Program-made: the position numbers and the translations under genes
Shown: in pieces, positions 6,962 through 15,262 of the stretch
Numbering within the stretch: the first letter of the stretch is position 1
How the letters are laid out: the number at the start of each line of letters is the position of its first letter
Source: Paenibacillus dakarensis
GTDB lineage: Bacteria > Bacillota > Bacilli > Paenibacillales > Paenibacillaceae
DNA: 64,000 bases
Assembly (NCBI RefSeq): GCF_001373415.1
Contig: NZ_CDSE01000047.1
Span: forward strand, 45,941 to 109,940
Direction: 5' to 3'
Notes under the pieces: model-generated
The model's input: only the letters and a program-made list of their open reading frames with translations
What the model was told of the DNA's origin: nothing
Databases searched by the model: none

Positions 6962-8383
6962 CTATTCTGCAGGTATGTAGAAGGTGAATTCCGTGCCTTC
7001 TCCCACTACACTGGTAGCACTAATCGTTCCTTTATGCGTTTCTACAATATTTTTCACAATGGCAAGACCAATTCCCGTTCCCACGGACTCCCCTCGAACA
7101 CGGGCCTTGTCTGCTTTGTAAAACCGGTCAAACACAAAAGGGAGATCTTCTGAAGGAATGCCCGCTCCCTGGTCTGAAATCACGATTTTGACGGCAGCGC
7201 CCGTCTGGTTCTGAACACGGTCAGCAGTTATTTCAATGACCTTTCCAGAAGGAGTATGCCTGAAAGCATTATCCAATAAATTGGTCATTACTTGCTCCAG
7301 TTTATCTTCATCTGCAAACTCGAGCATTAAGTTGCCGTTTAATTTGCTCAATCGCAGGTCGATGTCCCGTTCTTTGGCCCTAACCGCGAATTTGCGGTAC
7401 ACACGCTCGCACAGCTCTCCTGCGTCCACTTTACGGCCTACTAATTCCGAGTGTCCCGCTTCCATTCTTGTTAAATCCAGAAGGTCTTTAACTAGTCTCC
7501 CCATTCGAAGTGATTCTTCATGGATAACCCGAATGAGTTCCTCCCTCTCTTCAGGAGTTTCAGCCATTCCATCAAGCAGCGCCTCACTGTAACCCTGCAT
7601 CATGGATAGCGGCGTTCTTATTTCATGAGATACATTAGCGATAAAATCAGTACGACTCTTCTCAAGCTTCACCTGCTCTGTTATATTACGCAGAACAACA
7701 ACCGCTCCTCGAATAACCTCATCCGAATACAGCGGAGCCATATGTGCCTCCCAGACCCCTTGTTTAACATGCAGATCGGTACTTTGGTCTTTGCCCTCAT
7801 GCATCGTTTTATAGAACAAGGCGCTTAAAGGCTCGGGTATGACATCGGCATCCCAACCGCCGCCCTTTAATTCATCATCCCAGTGCAGACCCTGCCAATT
7901 CTTCATGACTTCCTGACCCGGAGGATTTGCCAAAATCACATTGCCATTGTTATCGAAAGTTATAACAGCATCGCTCATACTTCGCAAAACACTAGCCAAA
8001 TGTTCTTTCTCATGGTTCAGACTGCGAATCGTTGTCTCCAGTTCAGCCGCCATATGGTTGAAAGTATTCGCCAGTTCTCCGATTTCATCACTCGTAACGA
8101 GATCCAGACGAGTTCCGTATTTTCCTTTACGAATTGCATTAGCTGCTTGGATCAATTTCTGCATTGGCTGAGTAATCTTTGTTAGGAGAAACAAACCAAA
8201 GAAAGTCGTCATCGAGAATCCGATAATCGACACATAGGTAAACAAACGTTTAATAGCTCCAGAATTCGTAAATACGGTATCTATATAAGGAAGCAGGAAT
8301 AGACCGAGTATAAGCAAAACACATGCTACGAGGCAGGTAATTGTGATCCATAGCTTGCCGACGAGCGTTCTCATGAAGTTCAC
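6962..8383 (-). CDS. resE: Sensor histidine kinase ResE
   Basis: ResE is the membrane kinase partner of ResD and, in B. subtilis, responds to oxygen limitation and nitric oxide. Domains in order are TM1 (about 11-33), a loop of only about 12 residues, TM2 (46-67), HAMP (about 68-120), PAS (about 130-230), HisKA with FIANVSHEIRTPL (phosphorylated His), and HATPase with N and G boxes (NLLDNAFRHT, DQGAGI, GTGIGLAIV). At 473 residues it lacks the large extracytoplasmic domain of B. subtilis ResE. The start is a GTG directly abutting the resD stop; GGAGG is about 11 bases upstream. An in-frame ATG at 8374 is the alternative. Confidence 0.9.
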   Translation of the reverse strand: MNFMRTLVGKLWITITCLVACVLLILGLFLLPYIDTVFTNSGAIKRLFTYVSIIGFSMTTFFGLFLLTKITQPMQKLIQAANAIRKGKYGTRLDLVTSDEIGELANTFNHMAAELETTIRSLNHEKEHLASVLRSMSDAVITFDNNGNVILANPPGQEVMKNWQGLHWDDELKGGGWDADVIPEPLSALFYKTMHEGKDQSTDLHVKQGVWEAHMAPLYSDEVIRGAVVVLRNITEQVKLEKSRTDFIANVSHEIRTPLSMMQGYSEALLDGMAETPEEREELIRVIHEESLRMGRLVKDLLDLTRMEAGHSELVGRKVDAGELCERVYRKFAVRAKERDIDLRLSKLNGNLMLEFADEDKLEQVMTNLLDNAFRHTPSGKVIEITADRVQNQTGAAVKIVISDQGAGIPSEDLPFVFDRFYKADKARVRGESVGTGIGLAIVKNIVETHKGTISATSVVGEGTEFTFYIPAE

Positions 8384-9100
8384 TTACTTCGGAACCTCCA
8401 GTTTGTAGCCTACTCCCCATACGGTTGTAATCATAGCCGCTGCTTCTCCCGATACCTTGTTCAGTTTCTCGCGCAGTCTTTTTACATGAGTGTCAACAGT
8501 CCGAAGATCTCCGAAAAATTCATAATTCCAAACATCCTTCAACAGCTCTTCTCTTGAGAACACCTTGTCCGGTGAAGATGCCAGATAATGCAATAATTCA
8601 TATTCTTTAGGCGTTAAGCTAATTTCATGTCCGCCTGCGGTTACACGGTGAGCATCATGCTCAATAACCAAATGCGGAAAAACAATACTGTTGCTTGGTG
8701 TTGTTTCTTTGGAAAGATAAGCGGTTGCAGATGAACGGCGTAAGATAGCCTTAACTCTGTATATTACTTCACGAGGGCTAAAGGGTTTAACAACATAATC
8801 ATCTGCCCCTACCTCAAAGCCTTGAACACGATTGATTTCCTCACCTTTCGCTGTAAGCATAAGGATCGGTGTGGATTTCACCTGGCGCAGACGTGAGCAT
8901 ACCTCTACTCCATCAATTCCAGGCAGCATTAAATCTAAGAGCACGAGCCCATAATCTTCATTCGTCGCCTTCTTTAGAGCTGTCTCTCCATCCTCGGCTT
9001 CATCGATTTCATATCCTTCTTTCTCAAGATACATTTTAAGCAAACGCCTAATGCGTTCTTCATCGTCTACTACGAGGATACGATTTCCAAGCTCTGTCAT
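8384..9100 (-). CDS. resD: Response regulator ResD (OmpR/PhoB family)
   Basis: ResD activates genes for aerobic/anaerobic respiration and cytochrome maturation. The receiver domain has DDEE near the N-terminus, the phosphorylated aspartate in LVLLDLMLPG, and lysine in VVKPF. The winged-helix DNA-binding domain follows (SLTPKEYELLHYLA, DLRTVDTHVKRLREKL, TVWGVGYKLE). I choose the ATG at 9100 (238 residues, MTELGNRILVVDDE) because AAGGAG is nine bases upstream; the ATG at 9124 lacks such a site. It is coupled to resE. Confidence 0.95.
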   Translation of the reverse strand: MTELGNRILVVDDEERIRRLLKMYLEKEGYEIDEAEDGETALKKATNEDYGLVLLDLMLPGIDGVEVCSRLRQVKSTPILMLTAKGEEINRVQGFEVGADDYVVKPFSPREVIYRVKAILRRSSATAYLSKETTPSNSIVFPHLVIEHDAHRVTAGGHEISLTPKEYELLHYLASSPDKVFSREELLKDVWNYEFFGDLRTVDTHVKRLREKLNKVSGEAAAMITTVWGVGYKLEVPK

Positions 9101-9127
9101 CGGTAACATCTCCTTCATTATCATAGA

Positions 9128-9175
9128 GGAAAATCAGAATGGTCCTCATCGACTTTAACCGAGGACCTTCTGATT
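9128..9175 (-). terminator. Hairpin between resC and resD
   Basis: AATCAGAATGGTCCTC (9132-9147) pairs with GAGGACCTTCTGATT (9161-9175). On the minus strand the stem is followed by a short T run. It probably limits read-through from resABC into resDE, so resDE likely also has its own promoter. Confidence 0.7.
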
Positions 9176-9213
9176 AATTCTAATAGATTACACACTTTTA
9201 TAACATTATCATA

Positions 9214-10467
9214 TTATTCAGTTCCAGCATAGGAATGGAGCCCTGCAATAATTAAATTTACACCGACGAGTGTAAACATCACGACGATAAAGCCAATAAC
9301 AGTAAGCCAGGATGATTTCTTTCCCTGCCAACCTTTGGATAACCGCAGGTGTAAATATACACTATAAAACAGCCAGGTAATAAGAGCCCATACTTCTTTC
9401 GGGTCCCAGCCCCAGAAACGTCCCCAAGCGATTTGTGCCCAAATCATAGCGAATATTAATCCACCCAGTGTAAATACAGGGAAGCCAATCGCAATCGCCC
9501 GGTAACTGATTTCATCCAAATCATCCGGATCAAGCTTATTCAATGCTGGCTGAATAACCTTAGCCAGTGGTCTGCGTAATATCAGTCGAATAATTCCATA
9601 AATGATCAAGCCGCTAAGAATCGACCAAATAACTGTATTCAATTTACGACCTGCATTTGCGCCATGCATCCATGAAGGTGCATTAAAGAGTGGAGATTTC
9701 ATTCCCAGGAAAGACTGCATCTCGTTAACTTCACTATTATAAGGAGCTACAATAGGAGGCATATCATATTCCACTTTAACTATTTTACTAATTTCTGTTT
9801 TAGGGTCAACATTTGTCTGATTAAATTCTGCATGATAACCCGCTGCACGGAAGCTGTAGACAGAAACGATAAATCCGATTAGCACGACAATAGCAAACAT
9901 GCAAAGCTCCAACCACCGCTGTTCCCGGCGAGCGGACTTGTCTTTATTATTGAAATTAACCGTCCGCAGCAAATGCATCAAACCAGCAATAAAGCCTACT
10001 GCAAAAAATGCATCACCCAGGGCCGCTAACGTGACATGAATGCCGAGCCAGTATGATTTCAAGGAAGGAATCAACGGCTGAACTTCCTGTGGGAACACTG
10101 CAGCATAAGCCATAATAATGATTGCAAGCGGCAGTGCAAATAGTCCAAGCATCGATTTTTTATAAAGAATAAACAAGACCAGAAATGCAATCATAATAGC
10201 CATTGATAAGAACGTCATAAATTCATACATGTTGCTGACAGGCACATGTCCTGATCCTGCCCAACGTGTAAAGAAGTAAATCAGATGACAGAGAAGACCG
10301 ATGGTAGACGTGATAAAGGCAATTTTACCCCATTTAGCAACATGAACCTCCGGATCTGTCTTTCTGAAGCGTTTGCCTAAAATCGCTACTCCGTAAAAAC
10401 TAAATGACAAACAATACAGCAAAAATGCCACTATAAATACATCACTACTAAAATCCACTAATGTCAT
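9214..10467 (-). CDS. resC: Cytochrome c maturation protein ResC (CcsA/CcsB type)
   Basis: ResC is a multi-pass membrane protein that, with ResB, moves heme across the membrane and attaches it to apocytochrome c (System II). The signature tryptophan-rich motif WGRFWGWDPKEVWALITWL lies near the C-terminal end, with conserved histidines (HLIYFF, HVTLAALGDA) that ligate heme. Length is 417 residues with about eight membrane segments. The start overlaps the resB stop by four bases (ATGA), typical of tight coupling. Confidence 0.94.
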   Translation of the reverse strand: MTLVDFSSDVFIVAFLLYCLSFSFYGVAILGKRFRKTDPEVHVAKWGKIAFITSTIGLLCHLIYFFTRWAGSGHVPVSNMYEFMTFLSMAIMIAFLVLFILYKKSMLGLFALPLAIIIMAYAAVFPQEVQPLIPSLKSYWLGIHVTLAALGDAFFAVGFIAGLMHLLRTVNFNNKDKSARREQRWLELCMFAIVVLIGFIVSVYSFRAAGYHAEFNQTNVDPKTEISKIVKVEYDMPPIVAPYNSEVNEMQSFLGMKSPLFNAPSWMHGANAGRKLNTVIWSILSGLIIYGIIRLILRRPLAKVIQPALNKLDPDDLDEISYRAIAIGFPVFTLGGLIFAMIWAQIAWGRFWGWDPKEVWALITWLFYSVYLHLRLSKGWQGKKSSWLTVIGFIVVMFTLVGVNLIIAGLHSYAGTE

Positions 10468-12158
10468 AGCTTGCTCCCCCTATTATTCTCCAATGACTTC
10501 TCTTCCACTTCGATATTCATTTGCTTGAATACAGCCGATATTTCCCTTCGCAATCCAAACCAGTTCTTGTTCGTATGCGCTCCCAAAGTCAGCATTCCAT
10601 CATCAATTCTAAGCCATATACGGCGGTGCTGGAAATAGAAGCCCATAATCAGGCCAAGCATGGCTATTGCTGCTCCAATCCATATAAAAGGCATAACTTT
10701 ATCGACGCGTACATTCAAATAAGTGGTGGATTTCGATAAGTCGACATCCTCCATGCTCATTACATCCAAGTTGAGGGGAATACTTCCTCCGGCAAGCTGG
10801 GCATTAAGTGCATCCTGCTGAAATCGTTCCTTGTCAATTTGTTTCGGAAAGTAGAAATATTGCACGCCATCTTCCGGCAGATCAGGTCCATAAATCTGGA
10901 ATAAATAGGCCGGTGCATTTTGATTCGATGACATATTCGCAGGTTTCCCCTGATCGTTTAGACCAAAGTCCGAAAATTTCTCTTTCAGCTTGAGGGTATA
11001 GGCTCCAACCTTGTATTCGCGTTCCGGATCCCTAATGTTCAATGTAAACTTTCCATATTCTTCACCCGTCTGGGCATTTACCAATACTGGTGAAACCGAA
11101 CGCAAGACAGGATTCAGATCATAGTCGAACTGATAGGCCATGAGTCCTTTATAATTCATAGGATCATTCACTTGGATATTATGACGATCCACTTCAATCA
11201 GTTTCGGCTCTTTCGTCAGATCATCACAATCGGATTCACATCTGTAAAGAATCGCCTTTGTTTCGAACTTCTTAGGCAGAACCTTGCCCTTGCCTTTAAA
11301 TTCATTAGGCATGTCGTCCTCTGTATAAAACTCTACCGAAAAACCGTCATTCTCCAGGTAATAGCTTGTGTCCGGAATTTTTTTGGCTTCCCCTTCAGGG
11401 AATCCGATATGTACATCCATATGCATTCCCGGCAAGCCTCTGGCAAGCACGGCCAGCAGGAAAACAATGAGGCCAATATGAAGTACATAAGGCCCCCAGC
11501 GGCTGAAGCGCTGCTTCTCTGCGAGCAAAGTGCCTCCATCCGTTCGAACACGGTAGCCTTTTTTACGAATAATAGGCTTGACCTTCTCTACCCATTCCGT
11601 TCCGTCCCCGTTAATCGAAGTCTGGTAAGTTACCTTTTGGCGGGTAAGAAAGGATATATGCTTCGGGATACGCTGCCTGCTAAGAGCTTTGTACAATGGC
11701 AGAACCCTGTCAAGACTGCATATTACAAGCGAAGCTCCAATCATAACCAATAAAAGCACAAACCACCAGGAGGTATATGTATGAGAAAGACCGAGCAAAT
11801 AATAAATGTGACCCAACTGCCCATATTCTTCCTTGTAGTAAACAGACGGATCAATGTTTAGGAATGTGCTTTCCTGAGGATAAATGGTCCCGAGCATGGA
11901 GCCAACCAACGTGAAAACAATCAAATAAATGGCGACTTTAACCGAGGAAAAAAAGTTCCAGATACGATCAATGACACCCGGATTGGATTTCTGCGAACGG
12001 CGGGCTACTCCATCATAGCGCATTTCAAGGATAGGCTGAGATTCCGCCTCTTCCGTCAACGGTTTTCCGCATGCCTCGCATAACTCGGTGCCAACCGGAT
12101 TTTGGTGGCCGCATTCGCATTTCGTGTTTGTTATTAAAGAATGTTTCTCCTGACTCAT
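10464..12158 (-). CDS. resB: Cytochrome c biogenesis protein ResB
   Basis: ResB is the System II partner of ResC. The 564-residue protein opens with a zinc-ribbon-like segment (CECGHQNPVGTELCEACG, four cysteines), as in B. subtilis ResB. Membrane helices follow near 75, 125 and 225, then a large extracytoplasmic domain (about 240-490) and a last helix (FIWIGAAIAMLGLIMGFYF). The FSRWGPYVLHIGL segment carries a conserved histidine. It overlaps resA and resC by four bases each. Confidence 0.94.
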   Translation of the reverse strand: MSQEKHSLITNTKCECGHQNPVGTELCEACGKPLTEEAESQPILEMRYDGVARRSQKSNPGVIDRIWNFFSSVKVAIYLIVFTLVGSMLGTIYPQESTFLNIDPSVYYKEEYGQLGHIYYLLGLSHTYTSWWFVLLLVMIGASLVICSLDRVLPLYKALSRQRIPKHISFLTRQKVTYQTSINGDGTEWVEKVKPIIRKKGYRVRTDGGTLLAEKQRFSRWGPYVLHIGLIVFLLAVLARGLPGMHMDVHIGFPEGEAKKIPDTSYYLENDGFSVEFYTEDDMPNEFKGKGKVLPKKFETKAILYRCESDCDDLTKEPKLIEVDRHNIQVNDPMNYKGLMAYQFDYDLNPVLRSVSPVLVNAQTGEEYGKFTLNIRDPEREYKVGAYTLKLKEKFSDFGLNDQGKPANMSSNQNAPAYLFQIYGPDLPEDGVQYFYFPKQIDKERFQQDALNAQLAGGSIPLNLDVMSMEDVDLSKSTTYLNVRVDKVMPFIWIGAAIAMLGLIMGFYFQHRRIWLRIDDGMLTLGAHTNKNWFGLRREISAVFKQMNIEVEEKSLENNRGSKL

Positions 12159-12688
12159 TGTTCATTCACCAACTGTTCGATTTGTTTGTCCAAAGTGCTT
12201 AAGTCTAGTTCCCCTATCTTTATGTGAACGATTTCGCCTTTAGACGACACAAAATAGGTTGCCGGCATGGGGCCAACCTTGTAATCTCCTACCGTATCGC
12301 GATCAGGGTCCATCAGTATGGGGAATTTCACACCGGTTTTTGCAACAAAATTTTCAACCGTCATTTTGTCTTCCCCGGCATTTATGCCTATTACTTCGAC
12401 TCCCTTGCTCACCCATTTATCTCTCTGGGCTTGCAGTGCAGGCATTTCTCTCACGCATGGAGGACAGTAAGTTCCCCAGAAGTTAATGACCTTGGCTTTG
12501 CCGTCATATTCCTTCATGGTATGCACCTTACCGTCCAATCCAAGCAACTGAAAGTCAGGAGCTTTATCTCCTTCTCTAGGAATGCTGTCTTTCCCAGTAA
12601 CTACGGTAGCCACAGCATAAGCACCCAATAGAACAATAATCAACAGGATGATGATTTGAACCGTTTTCCTTGATTTGACCATAAACAA
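12155..12688 (-). CDS. resA: Thiol-disulfide oxidoreductase ResA
   Basis: ResA is a membrane-anchored thioredoxin-fold protein that reduces the heme-binding cysteines of apocytochrome c on the outer face. An N-terminal anchor (about 10-30) is followed by the thioredoxin domain with redox motif TYCPPCVREMP and cis-proline in VGPMPATYFV. The start may be a TTG at 12688 (AAGGG seven bases upstream) or the ATG at 12682. It is the first gene of resABC. Upstream are repeated TGAACAT elements. Confidence 0.93.
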   Translation of the reverse strand: MFMVKSRKTVQIIILLIIVLLGAYAVATVVTGKDSIPREGDKAPDFQLLGLDGKVHTMKEYDGKAKVINFWGTYCPPCVREMPALQAQRDKWVSKGVEVIGINAGEDKMTVENFVAKTGVKFPILMDPDRDTVGDYKVGPMPATYFVSSKGEIVHIKIGELDLSTLDKQIEQLVNEQ

Positions 12689-12706
12689 AGCAGCACCCTT
12701 CCTATG

Positions 12707-12752
12707 ACATTCATCATAACATTCGCAGCATGTGTGAACATCCTATGAACAT
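12707..12752. repeat. Short direct repeats upstream of resA
   Basis: TGAACAT occurs at 12735-12741 and 12746-12752, an 11-base period. ACATTC occurs at 12707-12712 and 12719-12724. They lie between the resA start and a TATAAT on the minus strand (12751-12756), so may be a regulator site in the 5' leader. The GTGTGAACA version resembles the TTTGTGAAT box I recall for ResD. Confidence 0.4.
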
Positions 12753-12808
12753 TATAACGAAGTTTGTCATAAACGCCGCAATTCAATTTGAATATTATGT
12801 GTCAGGAT

Positions 12809-13564
12809 TTAACGTTTTTTGCGTGGACTTCCTTCAGGCTTAGCCGATTTTGCCAGCTGTGTCAGCGTATTAATTTCATCTGCAGTCAGATGACGATACA
12901 CGCCTCTTTTTAAATTTTGAAGCAGAAGATCGCCATAAGAAATACGCTTGAGACGGGTTACAGGGTGTGAGATGGCTTCAAACATCCGGCGGACCTGACG
13001 GTTTCTGCCCTCATGAATCGTAATGGAGATTACGGATTGTTTGTTATCCGGATCAACATCTTTATACTCTACCTCAGCCGGTGAGGTCATGCCGTCTTCC
13101 AGCATAATACCCTGGCGAAGCTTGTCCAGTTCGGTTCCATGCGGTACGCCTTTAACGGTTGCAAGATATGTCTTGGGCACATGATACTTCGGATGACTAA
13201 GCAAATTTGCGAATTCGCCATCGTTCGTAAGCAGCAAAAGTCCTTCCGTATCGTAATCAAGCCGTCCAATCGGATATACGCGTTCTTTCACGCCTTTCAG
13301 ATAATCCGACACGATTTTACGGCCTTCCGGATCGGAGGCACTCGTGATGACACCTTTTGGCTTGTTCAGCATAATGTATACTTTTTTCTCATTCTTGATC
13401 GGTTTGCCAGCAACCGTGATGATATCTTGATCGGGGTCCGCCTTGGTACCAAGCTCGGTTACGGTTTCCCCGTTAACCTGCACCTTTCCTTGCAAAATCA
13501 ATTCTTCGCACTTGCGGCGGGAAGCAACTCCGGCCTGTGCCATAATCTTTTGTAATCTCTCCAT
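12809..13564 (-). CDS. rluB: 23S rRNA pseudouridine synthase RluB family
   Basis: This enzyme makes a pseudouridine in 23S rRNA, by family near position 2605 (E. coli numbering). An N-terminal S4 RNA-binding domain (about 1-60, QKIMAQAGVASRRKCEE) precedes the catalytic domain with GRLDYDTEGLLLLTNDG, whose first Asp is the nucleophile. EGRNRQVRRMFEA closes the active site. Length is 251 residues, with a basic tail. It follows the amidase-like gene by 20 bases. In B. subtilis the same gene lies beside spmAB and resABC, so the context is conserved. Confidence 0.93.
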   Translation of the reverse strand: MERLQKIMAQAGVASRRKCEELILQGKVQVNGETVTELGTKADPDQDIITVAGKPIKNEKKVYIMLNKPKGVITSASDPEGRKIVSDYLKGVKERVYPIGRLDYDTEGLLLLTNDGEFANLLSHPKYHVPKTYLATVKGVPHGTELDKLRQGIMLEDGMTSPAEVEYKDVDPDNKQSVISITIHEGRNRQVRRMFEAISHPVTRLKRISYGDLLLQNLKRGVYRHLTADEINTLTQLAKSAKPEGSPRKKR

Positions 13565-13584
13565 GTCCTTTTGGTCACCTCAAC

Positions 13585-13926
13585 CTAATGATACCCACCT
13601 GCAGGATAAATCACAAGCACGTTCCAAGGAAAATGTGTACCCGGGCAAGTTTCGTTATGCGGAAACAAAAAAAGCGGGGATATGGAAAATCGGCGGGAAA
13701 GCTCATAGATGATCTTGCTCGCCATAAAAAGCTGTATTTTCTGTTCATTATCCATCAATTCATAATCCCGGTTAAAATCCCCTTCCAGGCAAATGTGAAT
13801 ATAGTCAGATTCCATAAACTCGGGTGAAGCTGAAACCGAGCCGTCACGGCGGATGGTAAAATCCCATTTTTCTTCCTTCTTCTTATCGCATGAGTTATTG
13901 TGTATGATAAATCCTTCGAACTCCAT
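13585..13926 (-). CDS. Compact amidase_2-like (peptidoglycan recognition) protein
   Basis: At 113 residues this looks like a minimal N-acetylmuramoyl-L-alanine amidase type 2 fold. IIHNN near the start supplies the first zinc histidine, DFTIRRDGSV matches the usual phenotype of that fold's second strand, and HICLEGDF follows. The C-terminal FPHNETCPGTHFPW has the H...CPG..FPW pattern of the last zinc ligands. No signal peptide is present, so it would act in the cytoplasm unless exported otherwise. GAGGGTGATGAT precedes the ATG. A perfect sigma E-type -10, CATATACT, lies at 13969-13962 on the minus strand, but the -35 is poor. The spmB terminator upstream makes it a separate unit, possibly with rluB. 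Enzyme activity is inferred only. Confidence 0.7.
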   Translation of the reverse strand: MEFEGFIIHNNSCDKKKEEKWDFTIRRDGSVSASPEFMESDYIHICLEGDFNRDYELMDNEQKIQLFMASKIIYELSRRFSISPLFLFPHNETCPGTHFPWNVLVIYPAGGYH

Positions 13927-14013
13927 ATCATCACCCTCTTCATACGGTCTGTGGATTCATCAGTATATGCAGAGGCCCTGCCATGGATATGGTCATTTGA
14001 CCTAATTAAAAAA

Positions 14014-14044
14014 CAAAAAACCTGTTTATCCGAAGACAAACAGG
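14014..14044 (-). terminator. Terminator overlapping the end of spmB
   Basis: CCTGTTT (14021-14027) pairs with AAACAGG (14038-14044) and is followed by a T run on the minus strand. The spmB stop codon (14026-14028) sits within the hairpin. Confidence 0.9.
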
Positions 14045-14559
14045 CAGACCGCGATCGCTGCAATGAAACCGACTATATCCGAGAACAATCCTACTTTCAG
14101 TGCATAACGTCCATTCCGGATGCCGACCGCCCCAAAATAAACAGTTAATACATATAATGTAGTGTCCGTACTACCCTGAATGGTTGATGCAATCCGCCCA
14201 ATCATCGAATCCGGGCCATAAGCTCGGATCAGCTCTGTTGTATATGCCAGGGATCCCGTTCCTGTAAGAGGGCGAAGAATTCCTAATGGCAGAACTTCAC
14301 TTGGAACACCAAGCCATTGAAAGAACGGCGATGTCCAGCCAACCATATATTCCAGTGCGCCAGACGATCGGAACACACTAATTGCCACCATCATGCCAAC
14401 CAGATGGGGAATAATCGATATCGCCGTTGAGAACCCGTCTTTGGCTCCATCTACAAAGGACTCATACACGGGAACCTTCCTGGTAAAAGCATATAGCGGA
14501 ATAAACGCGATCATGACCGGAATTGACCATATGGATATGGTATTAATCCACGTCAGCAC
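14026..14559 (-). CDS. spmB: Spore maturation protein B
   Basis: SpmB is a membrane protein needed, with SpmA, for spore core dehydration and heat resistance. The 177-residue protein has several hydrophobic helices and the nucleoside-transporter-gate type segment (SIIPHLVGMMVAISVFRSSG). The PLTGTGSLAYTTEL and IASTIQGSTDTTLYV segments are conserved in the family. The start is a GTG at 14559 with GGGTGAT upstream, a few bases after spmA. It is the last gene of dacB-spmA-spmB, expressed in the mother cell in B. subtilis. Confidence 0.93.
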   Translation of the reverse strand: MLTWINTISIWSIPVMIAFIPLYAFTRKVPVYESFVDGAKDGFSTAISIIPHLVGMMVAISVFRSSGALEYMVGWTSPFFQWLGVPSEVLPLGILRPLTGTGSLAYTTELIRAYGPDSMIGRIASTIQGSTDTTLYVLTVYFGAVGIRNGRYALKVGLFSDIVGFIAAIAVCLFVFG

Positions 14560-14565
14560 CTGTCA

Positions 14566-15204
14566 TCACCCTTTCCCGCTAACAGCAGCATTGAATCCAT
14601 CCCCGTCCCGGGGCGGTTTATGCCGGCGAATGGTGCGTGCCCTGAACCAGCGATCCGCTGCGATTGCAGCCAAGGTCGCTACTGCTGTAGCAAGTAATGT
14701 CGTACCCACGATCTCTGTAGGGCTTGCTGAATGATAGTTCATTCTTATTGCAATGAGTGTCGTAGGAATAATGGTAATGCTGGCGGTGTTTAAAGCAAGC
14801 AGCGTGCACATCGCAGGGGTAGCCGTATCCTTGTCCGGATTGAGCTTTTGAAGTTCCTGCATCGCCTTAATGCCCATCGGAGTTGCTGCATTTCCAAGTC
14901 CAAACAAGTTAGCACTCATATTGGACAGGATAAAACCTATTGCCGGATGATTCTTCGGTACATCAGGAAATAAATAGCGCACAATCGGACCCATCAACTT
15001 GGCTACCTTTGCCAGCATTCCAGAATCTTCTGCCAGCCGCATAATTCCGAGCCAAAATACAAGAACGCTGATCAATCCGAACGAAACGGTTACCCCCGTT
15101 TGTGCCCCGTCAAAAGCAGCTTTGGTGACAGCATCCATATTCCCGTTGATCGCAGCAAAAATAAAGCCGATAAGGAGCATGCCCATCCATATCACATTGA
15201 TCAT
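14566..15204 (-). CDS. spmA: Spore maturation protein A
   Basis: SpmA is the partner of SpmB in core dehydration. The ATG at 15204 (212 residues, MINVIWMGMLLIGF) is chosen because AGGAGG lies seven bases upstream; an earlier in-frame start adds 12 basic residues without a ribosome site. Conserved blocks include NMSANLFGLGNAATPMGIKA and STTLIAI-like helices near the C-terminus. The tail (about 190-212) is basic and hydrophilic. It sits between dacB and spmB. Confidence 0.93.
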   Translation of the reverse strand: MINVIWMGMLLIGFIFAAINGNMDAVTKAAFDGAQTGVTVSFGLISVLVFWLGIMRLAEDSGMLAKVAKLMGPIVRYLFPDVPKNHPAIGFILSNMSANLFGLGNAATPMGIKAMQELQKLNPDKDTATPAMCTLLALNTASITIIPTTLIAIRMNYHSASPTEIVGTTLLATAVATLAAIAADRWFRARTIRRHKPPRDGDGFNAAVSGKG

Positions 15205-15262
15205 GTTTCTTCCTCCTGTCCCTCTCTTCGTCAACAGCATTCTCCCGATGCTGTGAACGTTG

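Noticed and set aside
11172..11753. 193-residue plus-strand open frame inside resB
   Set aside because: It is antisense to resB, which has clear family motifs. It has no recognisable protein pattern and no good ribosome site.
13755..14063. 102-residue minus-strand frame overlapping spmB and the amidase-like gene
   Set aside because: It covers the spmB terminator and overlaps two real genes in other frames.
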